From Thiosulfativibrio sp964601165 (GTDB taxonomy: Bacteria; Pseudomonadota; Gammaproteobacteria; Thiomicrospirales; Thiomicrospiraceae), in assembly GCA_964601165.1 (NCBI GenBank), contig CAZRMK010000046.1, forward strand, positions 1-15,499: DNA of 15,499 nucleotides. The letters run 5' to 3'. Below are positions 15,397 through 15,499 of the stretch, in pieces (the first letter of the stretch is position 1; every line of letters begins with the position of its first letter). The translations under genes and the position numbers were made by a program. A model generated the notes under the pieces. The model was not told the origin of the DNA and ran no database searches. It saw only the letters and a program-made list of their open reading frames with translations.

Positions 15397-15498
15397 TTAA
15401 TTTAGCATAGCTATTAAGTGTTCCAGTCCTTCGTTGCGTTTTGCCATAAGCATTAAGAAAGAATGTTTGAGCATTTTTTCAGACTTGCTATAGCACTT
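15397..15498 (-). CDS. Possible C-terminal end of an IS1-family transposase (partial, runs off the window)
   Basis: On the - strand a frame is open from the window edge to a TAA at 15397-15399, giving 33 residues that begin KCYSKSEKMLKHSFLMLM. The YSKS followed by a Met/Leu-rich helix resembles the C-terminus of IS1-family InsB transposases, where RK.L.FSKS precedes a final helix. The fragment is too short for a firm call, and the catalytic residues would lie outside the window. Alternatively it is a chance reading frame. If real, an insertion sequence lies directly upstream of the ATPase gene, in the same orientation. Confidence 0.4.
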   Translation of the reverse strand, partial: KCYSKSEKMLKHSFLMLMAKRNEGLEHLIAMLN

Positions 15499-15499
15499 T

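Noticed and set aside
1..15499. CRISPR arrays, tRNA or rRNA genes, tandem repeats, prophage genes
   Set aside because: No regularly spaced direct repeats, cloverleaf-like sequences or rRNA segments were seen on either strand, and gene spacing leaves little room for them.

Overview
The window looks like the chromosome of a low-GC gammaproteobacterium. The main evidence is gene order: lptD-surA-pdxA-rsmA(ksgA)-apaH on the + strand, divergent from amgK-murU on the - strand, is the arrangement known from Pseudomonas and relatives. AT-rich composition, frequent CTA leucine codons and two IS-type transposase fragments at the edges would suit a Methylococcales or symbiont-like lineage, but that placement is only an impression.

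Layout. (1) Positions 1-655: the right end of an ISL3-family insertion sequence, with the C-terminal part of its transposase and a terminal repeat ending in ..GAAGAGCC. (2) 681-4649, - strand: a tightly packed operon read right to left as amgK, murU, a signal-less YkuD-domain protein, and two DppB/DppC-type permease genes. (3) 4650-4701: a 52-bp divergent promoter region. (4) 4702-12433, + strand: lptD, surA, pdxA, rsmA and apaH, mostly with overlapping or nearly touching ends, followed by a two-TM protein of unknown function and an HDOD-domain protein. apaG, usually found between rsmA and apaH, is absent. (5) 12434-12489: a short convergent intergenic region with weak hairpins. (6) 12490-15198, - strand: a large P2-type cation ATPase. 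(7) 15199-15396: non-coding. (8) 15397-15499, - strand: what looks like the C-terminal end of an IS1-family transposase.

How the genes work together. The - strand operon has a peptidoglycan-recycling theme. AmgK and MurU turn free MurNAc into UDP-MurNAc. The YkuD protein has the catalytic His/Cys signature but no export signal, so it could act on murein peptides in the cytosol. The permease pair could import murein peptides. The ISL3 element ends 25 bp past the last permease stop, so the expected ATPase and binding-protein genes may have been cut off or displaced. The + strand operon covers outer-membrane assembly (LptD, SurA), pyridoxal phosphate synthesis (PdxA), 16S rRNA methylation (RsmA) and Ap4A hydrolysis (ApaH). 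The P-type ATPase, bounded by a convergent junction and an IS remnant, looks like an accessory gene. I see no wholly new system. The most interesting points are the recycling-plus-transport operon with its signal-less YkuD protein, a near-perfect 25-bp palindrome inside the HDOD gene, an A10 tract in the lptD signal sequence, and the non-SERCA ion site of the ATPase.
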